Below, one piece after another: positions 42,590-50,877 of a DNA stretch of 64,000 bases; positions within the stretch are counted from its first letter, which is position 1, and every line of letters begins with the position of its first letter. Origin of the DNA: Bradyrhizobium lablabi (GTDB lineage Bacteria > Pseudomonadota > Alphaproteobacteria > Rhizobiales > Xanthobacteraceae); contig NZ_JAFCJK010000017.1 in the NCBI RefSeq assembly GCF_018131005.1, positions 1 to 64,000 on the forward strand. The letters are read 5' to 3'. The notes under the pieces were generated by a model. The model saw only the letters and a list, made by a program, of their open reading frames with translations, did no database searches and was not told the DNA's origin. Position numbers and translations under genes: made by a program.

Positions 42590-43417
42590 ATGGCAGTTCA
42601 TCACGTCAATCCGCAGGGAGGCAAGCTCGCGGCGCTCGATCCGATCTGGGATCGCGTGCGCGGCGAGGCCGAAGATATCGTTCGGCGCGAGCCCGAGCTG
42701 GCATCCTTCATCTATGCGACGGTCCTGCACCACGATCGGCTGGAAGACTCCGTGGTGCATCGCATTGCCGCGCGCCTCGACCATTCGGCGTTGTCGGGCG
42801 ATCTGATCCGCCAGACCTATGACGAAGCGCTGCGCGATGAGCCCGATATCGGCAACGCCTTCCGCGCCGATCTCGTCGCCGTCTATGACCGCGACCCCGC
42901 GACCTCGCGCTTCATCGACCCCTTGCTCTATTTCAAGGGCTTCCACGCGCTTCAGACCCACCGTCTGGCGCACTGGCTCTACCATAAGGGCCGCAAGGAT
43001 TTTGCCTATTACCTGCAGAGTCGTTCGTCGGCGGTGTTCCAGACTGACATCAATCCGGCGGCCAGGATTGGCCGCGGCATCTTCCTCGATCACGCCACCG
43101 GCTTCGTCTGCGGCGAGACCGCCGTCATCGAGGACGACGTCTCGATCCTGCACGACGTCACGCTCGGCGGCACCGGCAAGGAGAACGAGGACCGCCATCC
43201 GAAAATCCGCCGTGGCGTGATGATCGGAGCGGGCGCGAAGATTCTCGGCAATATCGAAGTCGGCCATTGCGCACGCATCGCCGCGGGTTCGGTGGTGGTC
43301 AAGCCGGTGCCGCATAACGTCACGGTTGCGGGCGTGCCGGCCAAGATTGTCGGCGAGGCGGGCTGCGCCGAGCCGTCGCGCACCATGGACCAGATGCTCA
43401 ACGCGCTCGGGCTTTGA
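42590..43417 (+). CDS. cysE: serine O-acetyltransferase CysE
   Basis: 275 residues from MAVHHVNPQGGKLAALDPIW. The N-terminal helical domain is about 1-140, then the left-handed beta helix with hexapeptide repeats (DINPAARIGRGIFLDHATGF, VIEDDVSILHDVTLGGTGKE, RGVMIGAGAKILGNIEVGHC). It has the CysE catalytic His (LDHATG) and the DVTLGGTGK acetyl-CoA segment. It makes O-acetylserine from serine and acetyl-CoA, the first step of cysteine synthesis. The gene is followed by the DUF3126 gene as in other Rhizobiales. Confidence 0.95.
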   Translation: MAVHHVNPQGGKLAALDPIWDRVRGEAEDIVRREPELASFIYATVLHHDRLEDSVVHRIAARLDHSALSGDLIRQTYDEALRDEPDIGNAFRADLVAVYDRDPATSRFIDPLLYFKGFHALQTHRLAHWLYHKGRKDFAYYLQSRSSAVFQTDINPAARIGRGIFLDHATGFVCGETAVIEDDVSILHDVTLGGTGKENEDRHPKIRRGVMIGAGAKILGNIEVGHCARIAAGSVVVKPVPHNVTVAGVPAKIVGEAGCAEPSRTMDQMLNALGL

Positions 43418-43546
43418 TCTAACGGCCCTTCACGCAAGCAACAAACTTGCGCAGAATCGGATTGCCGGAGCCTGAAAGGCTCTGGCGATCCGCGTCGTCT
43501 CGTCCTAAAACCCCCCGGAAAATCATCGACCCGATTGGAGACTGCC

Positions 43547-43759
43547 GTGGACGTTCAGGAAGTCAGGAAACTCGACGCCTATCTCAAGCGTGTATTCGGC
43601 AATCCTAAAATCCGCGTGGTGCCGCGGCCGAAGAAGGACGACTCGGCCGAGGTCTATATTGGCGAGGAATTCATCGGCGTGCTGTTCGTCGATGACGAGG
43701 ACGATGATCGCTCGTTCCAATTCCAGATGGCGATCCTGGAAGAGGATCTGGGCGAGTAG
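43547..43759 (+). CDS. DUF3126 family protein
   Basis: 70 residues from a GTG (VDVQEVRKLDAYLKRVFGNP) with TTGGAG 6 bases upstream. It is Asp/Glu-rich towards the end (FVDDEDDDRSFQFQMAILEE). Members of this family in Rhizobiales follow cysE and are nearly invariant, but no activity is known. The position after cysE suggests an auxiliary role in sulfur assimilation, by inference. Confidence 0.9.
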   Translation: MDVQEVRKLDAYLKRVFGNPKIRVVPRPKKDDSAEVYIGEEFIGVLFVDDEDDDRSFQFQMAILEEDLGE

Positions 43760-43871
43760 GATTCTGCTCGGCAGAACACCGTAGGGGTCGGCATGGGCGC
43801 ATCAGTGCCGTGCCACCATCGCCATGCGTCCGCTGTCATGGGCGCGCTAAATCGATCTGGAAACTTTCGCG

Positions 43872-44582
43872 CTATCCCTTTGCGCTGTGCATTTGCGCTG
43901 CGAGGCGATCCATCGCGGTGGCGAGGTCGCGCCACTGCACGAGCCAGCTTCGCGGAAAGCGGAACGTCAGATCGGCGCCTTCGATCCGCCGCTCGCTCAG
44001 GCACATGCCGGGCGTGATGGCGTCGCGCGTGCAGCGCGCTATCAACGCGGGCTCGATCGCCGTGAACAGATCCTCGCCGCCATAGGGCGACCCGTCGCGA
44101 AACGCGCGCGTCGTCAGCCCGTCGTCGACTTTCGAGGCTTGCTCGAGGTAGCGAGGATAGATGGTGCGCATCCGCATGTCGGGCGCAAGGGAATCGCGAT
44201 GGGCCGCGATCGACACGAATATTCTGTCGATCGGCTGCACCCTCTCGTCGATCGTATCGGCACTATAGTGCTTCGGCGCCGCTGGCGCCTCCAGCGAAGG
44301 ATAGAGGAAGCTGAGGTCGACGCGCTCCTGCGGCCCGGAGTGGCGCTGGATCTTCATGCGCACCGCCGAGGTCGGCACGTTGAACAGTGTGCCGCCGACG
44401 CTGACCGGCAGCCGCGAGGGGTCGCTTGAAGGAACGGTCGCATAGGTCGGCCACAAGAGATAGGCGACGAACGCAATCGCGCCCGCGGTCATGACGCCGG
44501 CGACCGATATCGGAACCAGATGGGCGCGAGGATTGCGGCGCGTGTCGCGGGCAAGATGCTGGGCCGTCGAAAGGAGCGTCAT
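43872..44582 (-). CDS. membrane-anchored hypothetical protein
   Basis: 236 residues from MTLLSTAQHLARDTRRNPRA. One helix at about 25-45 (ISVAGVMTAGAIAFVAYLLW) then a periplasmic part with four Tyr/Pro-rich motifs (VDLSFLYPSLEAPAAPKHYS, DRIFVSIAAHRD) and two Cys (IARCTRD, GMCLSER). No named domain. The topology is type II. Unrelated to neighbouring genes. Confidence 0.8.
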   Translation of the reverse strand: MTLLSTAQHLARDTRRNPRAHLVPISVAGVMTAGAIAFVAYLLWPTYATVPSSDPSRLPVSVGGTLFNVPTSAVRMKIQRHSGPQERVDLSFLYPSLEAPAAPKHYSADTIDERVQPIDRIFVSIAAHRDSLAPDMRMRTIYPRYLEQASKVDDGLTTRAFRDGSPYGGEDLFTAIEPALIARCTRDAITPGMCLSERRIEGADLTFRFPRSWLVQWRDLATAMDRLAAQMHSAKG

Positions 44583-44803
44583 GGATGAGGGGCTTCGGAT
44601 CAGGTCGGGACAAGCCGAATCATCTTCCGAATATGCCATGCGCTGGCCGATCCCCGTATGATTTCAACAAGAATCGCTCCGGGTCGACCCATGCGCCAGC
44701 GCGCCGGCCGGGCGGGGCAATTAACCCTTTCTTAAGGATCATGTGGCGGACGGCCACCGATTTTGCGAAAGCAGGGTCTGGTTGTTGCGTAGCGGAAGTT
44801 CCG

Positions 44804-45133
44804 ATGTCGCCTGATGCCCTGAATTCCCTGTTCTCGCTTTGCATCGGCTTTGCCCTCGCGGGCGCGCTCGCCCACGGCTACCAGGCGATGGCGGAGCGGC
44901 CGGCGGGCTTCGGATTGCTGCAGGAGGGCGTGGCGCCGAAGACTTTCGCAGCGGTTCCATTCCTGGTTTTCGCAGCGCCGTTCATCATCATGCGCAACAC
45001 ATTGCGCGGCGCCCGCATCGAGCGGCGCCGTTTCGAGTTCGTGATGATGGCGACGATCATCGCGGGCTTCTGGAGCCTGATGTCCGGGACCTTCTTCGTG
45101 ATGACCCTGCGCGCCGCAGGTCTGCTCGCCTGA
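44804..45133 (+). CDS. small polytopic membrane protein (DUF6949-like)
   Basis: 109 residues from MSPDALNSLFSLCIGFALAG with GGAAG 5 bases before. Three predicted transmembrane helices (LFSLCIGFALAGALAHGY, TFAAVPFLVFAAPFIIM, FVMMATIIAGFWSLMSGTF). The loop is basic (RNTLRGARIERRRF). I assign it tentatively to the bradyrhizobial DUF6949 family; function unknown. Confidence 0.82.
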   Translation: MSPDALNSLFSLCIGFALAGALAHGYQAMAERPAGFGLLQEGVAPKTFAAVPFLVFAAPFIIMRNTLRGARIERRRFEFVMMATIIAGFWSLMSGTFFVMTLRAAGLLA

Positions 45134-45208
45134 ACTTCAGATCGCGATCCGCCTCGCTTGAAACGGCGATACCCGCCGTGCCAAGGTCTCTGTCACAAGG
45201 AGACATCC

Positions 45209-45739
45209 ATGGCGATTTACGAGCTCGACGGTCAAGCGCCCGAACTTCCCGCTGATGGCAACTACTTCATCGCCGATACCGCTGTCGTGATCGGCAAGGT
45301 TCGCCTGCTACAGTCCGCCAGCATCTGGTTCGGCGCAGTGCTGCGAGGCGACAATGACTGGATCGAACTCGGCGAAGGCTCCAACGTTCAGGACAATTCG
45401 ACGCTTCACGTCGACCCGGGTTTTCCGCTGACCATCGGCAAGAACGTCACCATCGGCCACAACGCGATCGTGCACGGCTGCACGCTTGAAGATGGTGTTT
45501 TGATCGGGATGGGATCAATCGTGATGAACGACGCGCGTATCAGGCGCGGTAGCGTCGTCGGTGCCGGTTCTGTCATCACCGAGGGCAAGGAGTTTCCGGA
45601 GTATTCGCTGATCATCGGTGCGCCCGCGCGTGCGATCCGCACGCTGGAAGCCGCGAAGATCGAGATGATGGCAATGCCGGCCAGGTCCTATGCCATCAGG
45701 GGACCGCAATACAAAGCCGGGCTGAAGAAGATCGGCTGA
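45209..45739 (+). CDS. gamma-class carbonic anhydrase / acetyltransferase-like hexapeptide protein
   Basis: 176 residues from MAIYELDGQAPELPADGNYF with AAGGAG 6 bases upstream. A left-handed beta helix of hexapeptide repeats (IELGEGSNVQDNSTLHVDPG; IGKNVTIGHNAIVHGCTLED) with three metal His in H-V-D (LHVD), GHNAIVHG. This is the PaaY/YrdA/CaiE family, homologues of gamma-carbonic anhydrase. Substrate uncertain; a Zn or Fe site is expected. Single gene. Confidence 0.9.
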   Translation: MAIYELDGQAPELPADGNYFIADTAVVIGKVRLLQSASIWFGAVLRGDNDWIELGEGSNVQDNSTLHVDPGFPLTIGKNVTIGHNAIVHGCTLEDGVLIGMGSIVMNDARIRRGSVVGAGSVITEGKEFPEYSLIIGAPARAIRTLEAAKIEMMAMPARSYAIRGPQYKAGLKKIG

Positions 45740-45746
45740 AGGGTCA

Positions 45747-45983
45747 TCAACTCTTCCGGCCCCGCTTGCGCGCGCGCTTCGGCGCGGGGCTGTCTTGCTT
45801 CGCTGCACCCTGCAGCCTCGCGCTCTTTCGCAATGCATCCTTGAGATCGATCGGAATGCCATGCTTCTTGAGCAGGTCGGCGAAGGCCTCGTCGGCCAAT
45901 TCCTGAAGCGAGGCCATCCGGTCCCGTCCAAGCTGCTTCAACTTGTCAAACGTGTCGTCGTCAAACTCGATCAGCTTGCGCAA
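45747..45983 (-). CDS. small basic hypothetical protein
   Basis: 78 residues from a TTG start (LRKLIEFDDDTFDKLKQLGR) with GGAGG 8 bases upstream; starting further up would read into an unrelated frame. It combines a strand-helix segment (LIEFDDDTFDKLKQLGRDRM then LQELADEAFADLLKKHGI), resembling ribbon-helix-helix proteins, with a Lys/Arg-rich tail (KRARKRGRKS). A DNA-binding or antitoxin-like role is possible; no toxin is adjacent. Confidence 0.68.
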   Translation of the reverse strand: MRKLIEFDDDTFDKLKQLGRDRMASLQELADEAFADLLKKHGIPIDLKDALRKSARLQGAAKQDSPAPKRARKRGRKS

Positions 45984-46054
45984 GCCGCATGCCTCCTCTG
46001 TCCGGCGGAACCAGCCGCTTGCGGGATCGTTGAATTCCGCAAAGGAGAATTCCG

Positions 46055-46369
46055 ATGCGCAAATTATCCGTCGCCGTCGCGTTCGCGACAATCGCGATTC
46101 TGTTGGCGCCGGCCGCCAGCGCCCAAGGCACCGGCGGCTCCTCGTCCTCCGCCAGTCCCTCGTCAGGCGGCACTGCGTCGTCACCGCAACTCACGTCGCC
46201 GCCACCCGGCACCAACAGCGCCGGCACCGCGCTGTCCTCCGGAAACAGACTGAACGCCGGTGAGGGCGTCACGACCGGCACGGCGAACACGCCGAGCGTC
46301 GACCAGGCCATCGCGGACGAAAACAAGACAGTGGACCGGCGGCTGAAGGGTATCTGCCGCGGTTGTTAG
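46055..46369 (+). CDS. small secreted Ser/Gly-rich protein
   Basis: 104 residues. Residues 1-23 are a signal peptide ending AASAQG. The mature chain is Ser/Gly/Thr/Pro-rich (GGSSSSASPSSGGTASSP), then a short helix with VDQAIADENKTVDRRLKGIC and a terminal CRGC. Common in Bradyrhizobium as an exported unknown. The C-terminal cysteines might bind metal or form a disulfide. Confidence 0.82.
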   Translation: MRKLSVAVAFATIAILLAPAASAQGTGGSSSSASPSSGGTASSPQLTSPPPGTNSAGTALSSGNRLNAGEGVTTGTANTPSVDQAIADENKTVDRRLKGICRGC

Positions 46370-46546
46370 AGCATGATCGTCGCCTTGGCACGGAGCTGCG
46401 TCGCCGACTCGCCGGCGACCACTTGGCCTCTGGTCGCGCAGAGTTGAGTGCGACATACAGCGCACAGCGGGAGAGGTGACCTTACATTACCGTGGCATAT
46501 TTGGACGCGGCACGGGTCGCACGGTCCATGGTAAAGGAGAGAAGTA

Positions 46547-47155
46547 ATGTTGCGTAAAACGATGCTCGCCCTGGTGGCGGCGGCCTCTGTCGGCTTGCTT
46601 ACGGTGGATGCCGCATCGGCCCGCGGCGGCTTTGGCGGCGGCGGCGGTTTCCATGGTGGCGGCGGCTTTGGTGGCGGCGGTTTCCATGGTGGCGGTGGCT
46701 TTGGCGGTGGCGGCTTCCGTGGTGGTGGTTTTGGCGGTGGTGGCATCCGTGCTGCCGGTATTGGCGGCGGAGCCTTCCGAGGCGGTCCCGGTTTTCGCGC
46801 AGGGGCAATTGGCGCCGGTCCGGGTTTCCGCGCGGCGGCAATAGGCGGCGGCTGGGCCGGCCGCGGTTGGGCCGGCCGTGGCTGGCACGGCGGCTATCGC
46901 CGCTACGGTTTCCCCCTCGCCGTCGGTGTTGGACTGGGCTATGGGCTCGGCTGGGGCTATCCGTATTACGGCTACTATGACGATGACTACGGTTACGGCT
47001 ACGGCGATGCCTATTACGGCGATTCTGGCTATGGCCCGTACGGAGGCTATGGCGCGTACTACGACAGCGCTGTCGGCGGCGGTTGCTATTACGTCCGCCG
47101 GAGCGTGCACACGGCGCATGGCCGGCAAATCCGACGTGTGCAAGTTTGCAACTGA
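46547..47155 (+). CDS. Gly-rich secreted protein with Tyr-rich C-terminus
   Basis: 202 residues, GGAG-type site 7-8 bases upstream. Signal peptide 1-25 (LVAAASVGLLTVDAASA). Residues 26-75 are repeats of GGFHGGG/GGFGGGG; residues 75-115 Gly/Ala/Arg; 115-150 a helix (FPLAVGVGLGYGLGWGYPY), then Tyr-rich (GYYDDDYGYGYGDAYYGDSG), ending VRRSVHTAHGRQIRRVQVC. Such proteins occur as surface or matrix-type factors in rhizobia. The DNA repeats at 46620-46760 are its coding repeats, not an array. A strong terminator follows at 47173. Confidence 0.9.
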   Translation: MLRKTMLALVAAASVGLLTVDAASARGGFGGGGGFHGGGGFGGGGFHGGGGFGGGGFRGGGFGGGGIRAAGIGGGAFRGGPGFRAGAIGAGPGFRAAAIGGGWAGRGWAGRGWHGGYRRYGFPLAVGVGLGYGLGWGYPYYGYYDDDYGYGYGDAYYGDSGYGPYGGYGAYYDSAVGGGCYYVRRSVHTAHGRQIRRVQVCN

Positions 47156-47172
47156 GCTTCGCGTAGCTCGAA

Positions 47173-47214
47173 GAAGGGCGCGCAGCGATCAGGCTGCGCG
47201 CCCTTCAAGTTTTT
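47173..47214 (+). terminator. rho-independent terminator of the Gly-rich gene
   Basis: A 14-bp perfect GC-rich stem, GAAGGGCGCGCAGC with its reverse complement, six-base loop, then AAGTTTTT. It ends the gene at 46547-47155. Confidence 0.93.
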
Positions 47215-47288
47215 GCGGTTCCTCATCTCATCGCGCACTTGGAGCTTCGGTTCTGAATGAATCAGAACCGATTGTGCGCTTGGCCGCT

Positions 47289-47552
47289 CTATGAGCCGGC
47301 GTACCAGCCTTCGGGAAACGGAATCAACGGCCAGGGCCCAGGGTTGTCATCGCGCAGCACGCCGTATTGGTCGGCGACCTTGATCTTCACGTCGCCGACC
47401 TTGGGGCCGTTCGTGTCGGTCTTGACTCCGTCGGTGCGTACGAGGCCTGCAGCCAGCGTGTGGCCTGCGCCCACCGCGGCCGATGCGGACGAGACCGGCT
47501 CCGCCTTGGCCAATCCCACAACATCCGGGGTCGGAACGGGTTCGTCACTCAT
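47289..47552 (-). pseudogene. truncated, chimeric duplicate of the dienelactone hydrolase
   Basis: 87 residues from MSDEPVPTPDVVGLAKAEPV. The first about 61 residues parallel the DLH at 47938-48822 (MSAQPILTQDVVGLTKAEPV...), but the Tat segment SRRGFMT is missing and it ends IKVADQYGVLRDD then an unrelated tail NPGPWPLIPFPEGWYAGS. The hydrolase fold and catalytic residues are absent. It is a partial duplicate fused to a foreign end, with the duplicated upstream sequence (47570-47695). It might still be expressed. Confidence 0.72.
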
Positions 47553-47695
47553 CAATGTCCTCCTGGGGCGCACGGCGTTTTCGAGCGAGCATTCCGGGGG
47601 TGCGTGGAGTAACGCGTTGGGGAAAGGGCTCGAGGCGAGGCGCATTGAGCAAACAAAGGCGGTGCGTGGCAAATCACCAGCCTGCGAGCTAACGA
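47370..47695. repeat. duplicated promoter/N-terminal segment, copy 1
   Basis: This stretch is diverged but clearly alignable with 48625-48985: both contain the MSxxPxxTxDVVGLxKAEPV start, a GCGTTTTCGAGCGA core and GGGGAAAGGG, and end with AAATCACCAGCCTG. It includes the ribosome site (AGGAGG) and the leader. Confidence 0.75.
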
Positions 47696-47937
47696 CGCAA
47701 AATGGTCACATGGTAGATATTACCCCTAACGAAACGAGTGCATTTCAATCTCGAAACCCACCGCTTCGCTTGACACGCCAAGATGATAATCGGGAAATGT
47801 GTGTAGCGGTTCTCCCTCGCGACAAGCGCATAGCGTTTGTGCGGAGATCACGCTCAAACAAAAATAGAGCGCGACGATGATTCATCTTGTCGCGCTCTTG
47901 GGGCTCCAGTTCTGATTCAATCGGAATCGATCATGCG

Positions 47938-48822
47938 CTAGCTCAGCACGCCGTATTTCTTGAACCACGCCTGCATTCGATTCCAGGCATCCTCGGCCGC
48001 CTCCTTGCGATAGCTCGCACGATAGTCGGCGTGGAAGCCGTGCGGTGCGCCGGGATAAACCTTGAACTCGGCGGTCTTCTTGTACTCGGCGAGCGAGGCC
48101 TTGAGCGTCTCCACCGTCGCGACGGGGATGCCGGTGTCGGCCTCGCCATAGAGGCCGAGCACCGGTGCCTTCATTTCAGGCGCAAGCTGGGTCGGGCTCT
48201 TCGGCCACGCCGGGTTGGGCGGATCGACCGGCGGGCCGTAAAAGGAGACGCCCGCCTTCAGCGCGGCGTTGTGGGCGGCGTATTCCCACACGGTGCGTCC
48301 GCCGCGGCAGAAGCCGATGATGCCGAGGCGAGAGGTGTCGCCGCCCTGCGATTTCGCCCAGGCCACGGTGCTGTCGAGGTCGCTCAACAGCTCGGCGTCC
48401 GGCTTGGCGTTCACGATCGCCAGCACCTGCGGCATGTCGGTGATCTTGGTGAGGTCGCCTTTCCGGAAGTAGTAATCGGGCGCCACCGCGAAGGCGCCGA
48501 GCTTGGCGAGCCGCCGCGTCACGTCCTTGACGTATTCGTGCAGACCGAAGATCTCCATCGCGACCAGCACGACCGGCGGGTTGTTGACGCCGGCGGGCCG
48601 CGCGAAATAGCCGGGCATCTCGCCGTCAGCGACCTTGATCTTCACGTCGCCGACGGTGAGGCCGTTCGTGTCGGTCTTGATCACGTCGGCGCGCACGGGG
48701 CCTGCAGCCAGCGTATAGCCTGCGGCCGCCGCCGCCGATGCGGTCATGAAACCGCGGCGCGAGACCGGCTCGGCCTTGGTCAGTCCGACGACATCCTGGG
48801 TCAGAATTGGTTGGGCACTCAT
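47938..48822 (-). CDS. Tat-exported dienelactone hydrolase family protein
   Basis: 294 residues from MSAQPILTQDVVGLTKAEPV with AGGAGG about 7 bases upstream. A Tat signal is at about 20-40 (SRRGFMTASAAAAAGYTLA). The DLH fold (about 55-290) has nucleophile Cys in GFCRGGR near 170, acid near 220 (LYGEADTGIP) and His in PHGFHADYR near 263. Enzymes of this class open dienelactones or other lactones and esters. The Tat signal puts it in the periplasm, unusual compared with cytosolic ClcD. It has a truncated duplicate at 47289-47552. Confidence 0.92.
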   Translation of the reverse strand: MSAQPILTQDVVGLTKAEPVSRRGFMTASAAAAAGYTLAAGPVRADVIKTDTNGLTVGDVKIKVADGEMPGYFARPAGVNNPPVVLVAMEIFGLHEYVKDVTRRLAKLGAFAVAPDYYFRKGDLTKITDMPQVLAIVNAKPDAELLSDLDSTVAWAKSQGGDTSRLGIIGFCRGGRTVWEYAAHNAALKAGVSFYGPPVDPPNPAWPKSPTQLAPEMKAPVLGLYGEADTGIPVATVETLKASLAEYKKTAEFKVYPGAPHGFHADYRASYRKEAAEDAWNRMQAWFKKYGVLS

Positions 48823-48985
48823 CAACGTCCTCCTTGGGGCACAGCGTTTTTCTTGGGCACCGCGTTTTCGAGCGAAGCGCATTCCGGTTCGCGTGGCGAA
48901 CCGCGTCGGGGAAAGGGTGCCTTGGGGAGGGGCATTCAGCAAGCAAAGGCGGCGCGTGGCAAATCACCAGCCTGAGAGGCAACGA
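48625..48985. repeat. duplicated promoter/N-terminal segment, copy 2
   Basis: The partner of 47370-47695, lying at the start and upstream region of the intact DLH gene. The two copies are in the same orientation about 1.25 kb apart. Confidence 0.75.
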
Positions 48986-48986
48986 G

Positions 48987-49028
48987 AAAAAAACAAGGCC
49001 GTCGACGTAGTATACCGTCAACGACCTT
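48987..49028 (-). terminator. rho-independent terminator reading leftward
   Basis: On the minus strand a 13-bp stem AAGGTCGTTGACG with two G-U pairs in its partner (CGTCGACGGCCTT), an 8-base loop, then GTTTTTTTC. It lies after the minus-strand gene at 49317-49808 and before the DLH promoter. Confidence 0.75.
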
Positions 49029-49316
49029 GCCAGCCCCGGATATTGAAATCGGCTCACGCCATCCGGTGGCGCACCATGACTCGGATTCGGAACCCAACAT
49101 GTGATCCAGTTCACAAAGTCAGCATTAATTCACGCTACCGGGCGTTCGGGGGGACAGATGGGACCTGCCCGTCTGGGCGCGCGGCCGGTCAGGTCAGGCG
49201 AAACCGCCGTAAGGCGGGTTCTTGGGCCGCAACTCAGTGAAATCATTAGAACATTATCGGTTGCGAAGGTGTAGATTTCTGTTCTAACCGGGGCACGAGC
49301 TGGGTGATCGATGAGC

Positions 49317-49808
49317 CTAGCCGCGCGACCTGTGACGCTTGCGGGACGAGGTCCGCGTCTCCTTTGACCGCTTGCGCTGCGACTGCTCTGCGGCGGGCTC
49401 GTTCGCCTGTGCGTTCGCGAAGGACTGCCGCAGACCCTCGATCGCCTCGGTCAGCGCTGCGACCTGTTCGGAGAGTTTCTTGGTGTCGCCCTGCTGCGAT
49501 GCAATCAGCCGCCGCATCGTCTGCAACTGGTCCTGCACCATCTGCAACTGGTCGATCGATTCCTGCTGTGTCGCTTCCAGCCCCTTGGTCTTTTCGACCA
49601 GCACCTCGGAGGCCTGTGCGGTTCGCACCTGTAACTGGCGGGCGGCGACCGTGCGATCCGACTCGGGGGCGTTGCCGGTGTAGGCGCGCCATACCGTGAT
49701 CGAGCCGATGCCGAGAACGACGAGCACAAGCGCCACGGCCCCGGTGGCGATCGGCTGCGCGCCAACGCCATTATTCGGCTGTGGATTCCGGGGGGCAAGC
49801 TCGACCAT
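49317..49808 (-). CDS. membrane-anchored coiled-coil hypothetical protein
   Basis: 163 residues if it starts at MVELAPRNPQPNNGV; a further in-frame ATG 126 bases upstream is less likely. One helix (about 20-40, TGAVALVLVVLGIGSITVW), then a long coiled coil (about 55-125, LEATQQESIDQLQMVQDQLQ, VAALTEAIEGLRQSF), then a basic Lys/Arg/Ser-rich end. No enzymatic motif. Periplasmic or cytoplasmic orientation of the coil is not determined. No strong ribosome site, so the start is uncertain. Confidence 0.8.
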   Translation of the reverse strand: MVELAPRNPQPNNGVGAQPIATGAVALVLVVLGIGSITVWRAYTGNAPESDRTVAARQLQVRTAQASEVLVEKTKGLEATQQESIDQLQMVQDQLQTMRRLIASQQGDTKKLSEQVAALTEAIEGLRQSFANAQANEPAAEQSQRKRSKETRTSSRKRHRSRG

Positions 49809-50044
49809 GCGACCAAAACCCGAGATAATTCCAATGGTTCCGAATAGCATAACCGTGGCGGAGCCAAAACCCGAGATTCGCAAAACCGCCGGCTCCGGTG
49901 GCAAATCGCCGCAAAATCCTGGCTTCTGCGTCAAAATGGGACTGTTTGCATCGCGCGAAGCCCTGTCTCGCTCCCGGTTTGGACGCGTCTGCTTCGGGCG
50001 AATCAGCTCTTTCCGTATTCAGTGCGCGCCGGCTGTGAGTCAGC

Positions 50045-50500
50045 ATCGCGGCCTGGCGTGGATCATCCGCGGCCAAATTTGCAGGGTCACAGGAGTGTCG
50101 GCTGCCCCCGGGCCCGCGGGCAAGCCGCGTCGCCCATCGAGGAGGGTCTCTGCCGACACCCCTGGATCAGGAGCGGGCGAGATCGCCGAACAGCGGCGAG
50201 ATCAGCAGATCCCGGCGGCCCATCGCTTGGGATACAGGGCTTCCGCGAACTCTGCTGTCCGTTTGGCGGGCTGATAATCGAGCCGCGGCAATAACTTCCG
50301 CCGTGCAAATACAGCAATATGCGAGGTCGCTCACTCTCCGGCGCAAGCGACCATTCGCACGGCGACACCGTCGCAGTCGACCAAATCGAGCAACGATACG
50401 GTTTCGGAGCGGTGAGTTTACGACCGCGGAATTCCGGAGCGAGGTTGACAGAGGCTTCCCACAAGCCGGAGCGCCCCCTTGCGAAACCAGACAACGCCGC
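50045..50500 (-). pseudogene. broken alpha/beta hydrolase (HSL-type esterase)
   Basis: Segments in three frames match one esterase: RILLYLHGGSYCRGSI (the HGG oxyanion motif), DLLISPLFGDLARS, and VSAETLLD then AADTPVTLQIWPRMIH near the 3' end with the catalytic His. Between them, including the GDSAGG nucleophile, the sequence is missing or scrambled by frameshifts. A decayed gene; the orientation and order are consistent with a single ancestor. Confidence 0.65.
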
Positions 50501-50877
50501 AAGGCCGGCCGATGCCTTCGACGATCAAACAGACTGTTTCGGGTTTCGCCAGTTGCGCAGGAAGCAATCTTCGATGACCAATCGATGCCGGCCTGAGTGC
50601 GACTGGTTGATATCGTTGTCGGATCGCTACGCCATTCGGACACGCGACGAGAGTCGGTTTCCGCAGCCGCTCCAACCTCCGTTCCGGCGCGGAGCCTACC
50701 AGACACAACCATAGGCGCGCGCCTCTCTTCGTCGGCAGTGGAACGCCGACGACTACAACCGTAGCCCGTTAATCGATGCCAGATCGATCAAACCGTGAAA
50801 ACATCTACGCGAACGCTGCCGCGGCGACATTCAGTTCGTGTCTGACACGGCGACCACCCATTACGCGAGAGTTCATC
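50501..50877 (+). other. intergenic stretch upstream of mddA
   Basis: No supported gene. The antisense frames are shadows. No clear hairpin or dyad beyond ordinary promoter-like A/T content near the mddA start. Confidence 0.45.

Noticed and set aside
46620..46760. Tandem repeats as a possible CRISPR array
   Set aside because: They are in-frame Gly-rich coding repeats of the secreted protein and have no unique spacers.
49186..49215. Hairpin CCGCC-GTAA-GGCGG as a terminator
   Set aside because: Short stem, no T tail in either direction and no gene ending just before it.
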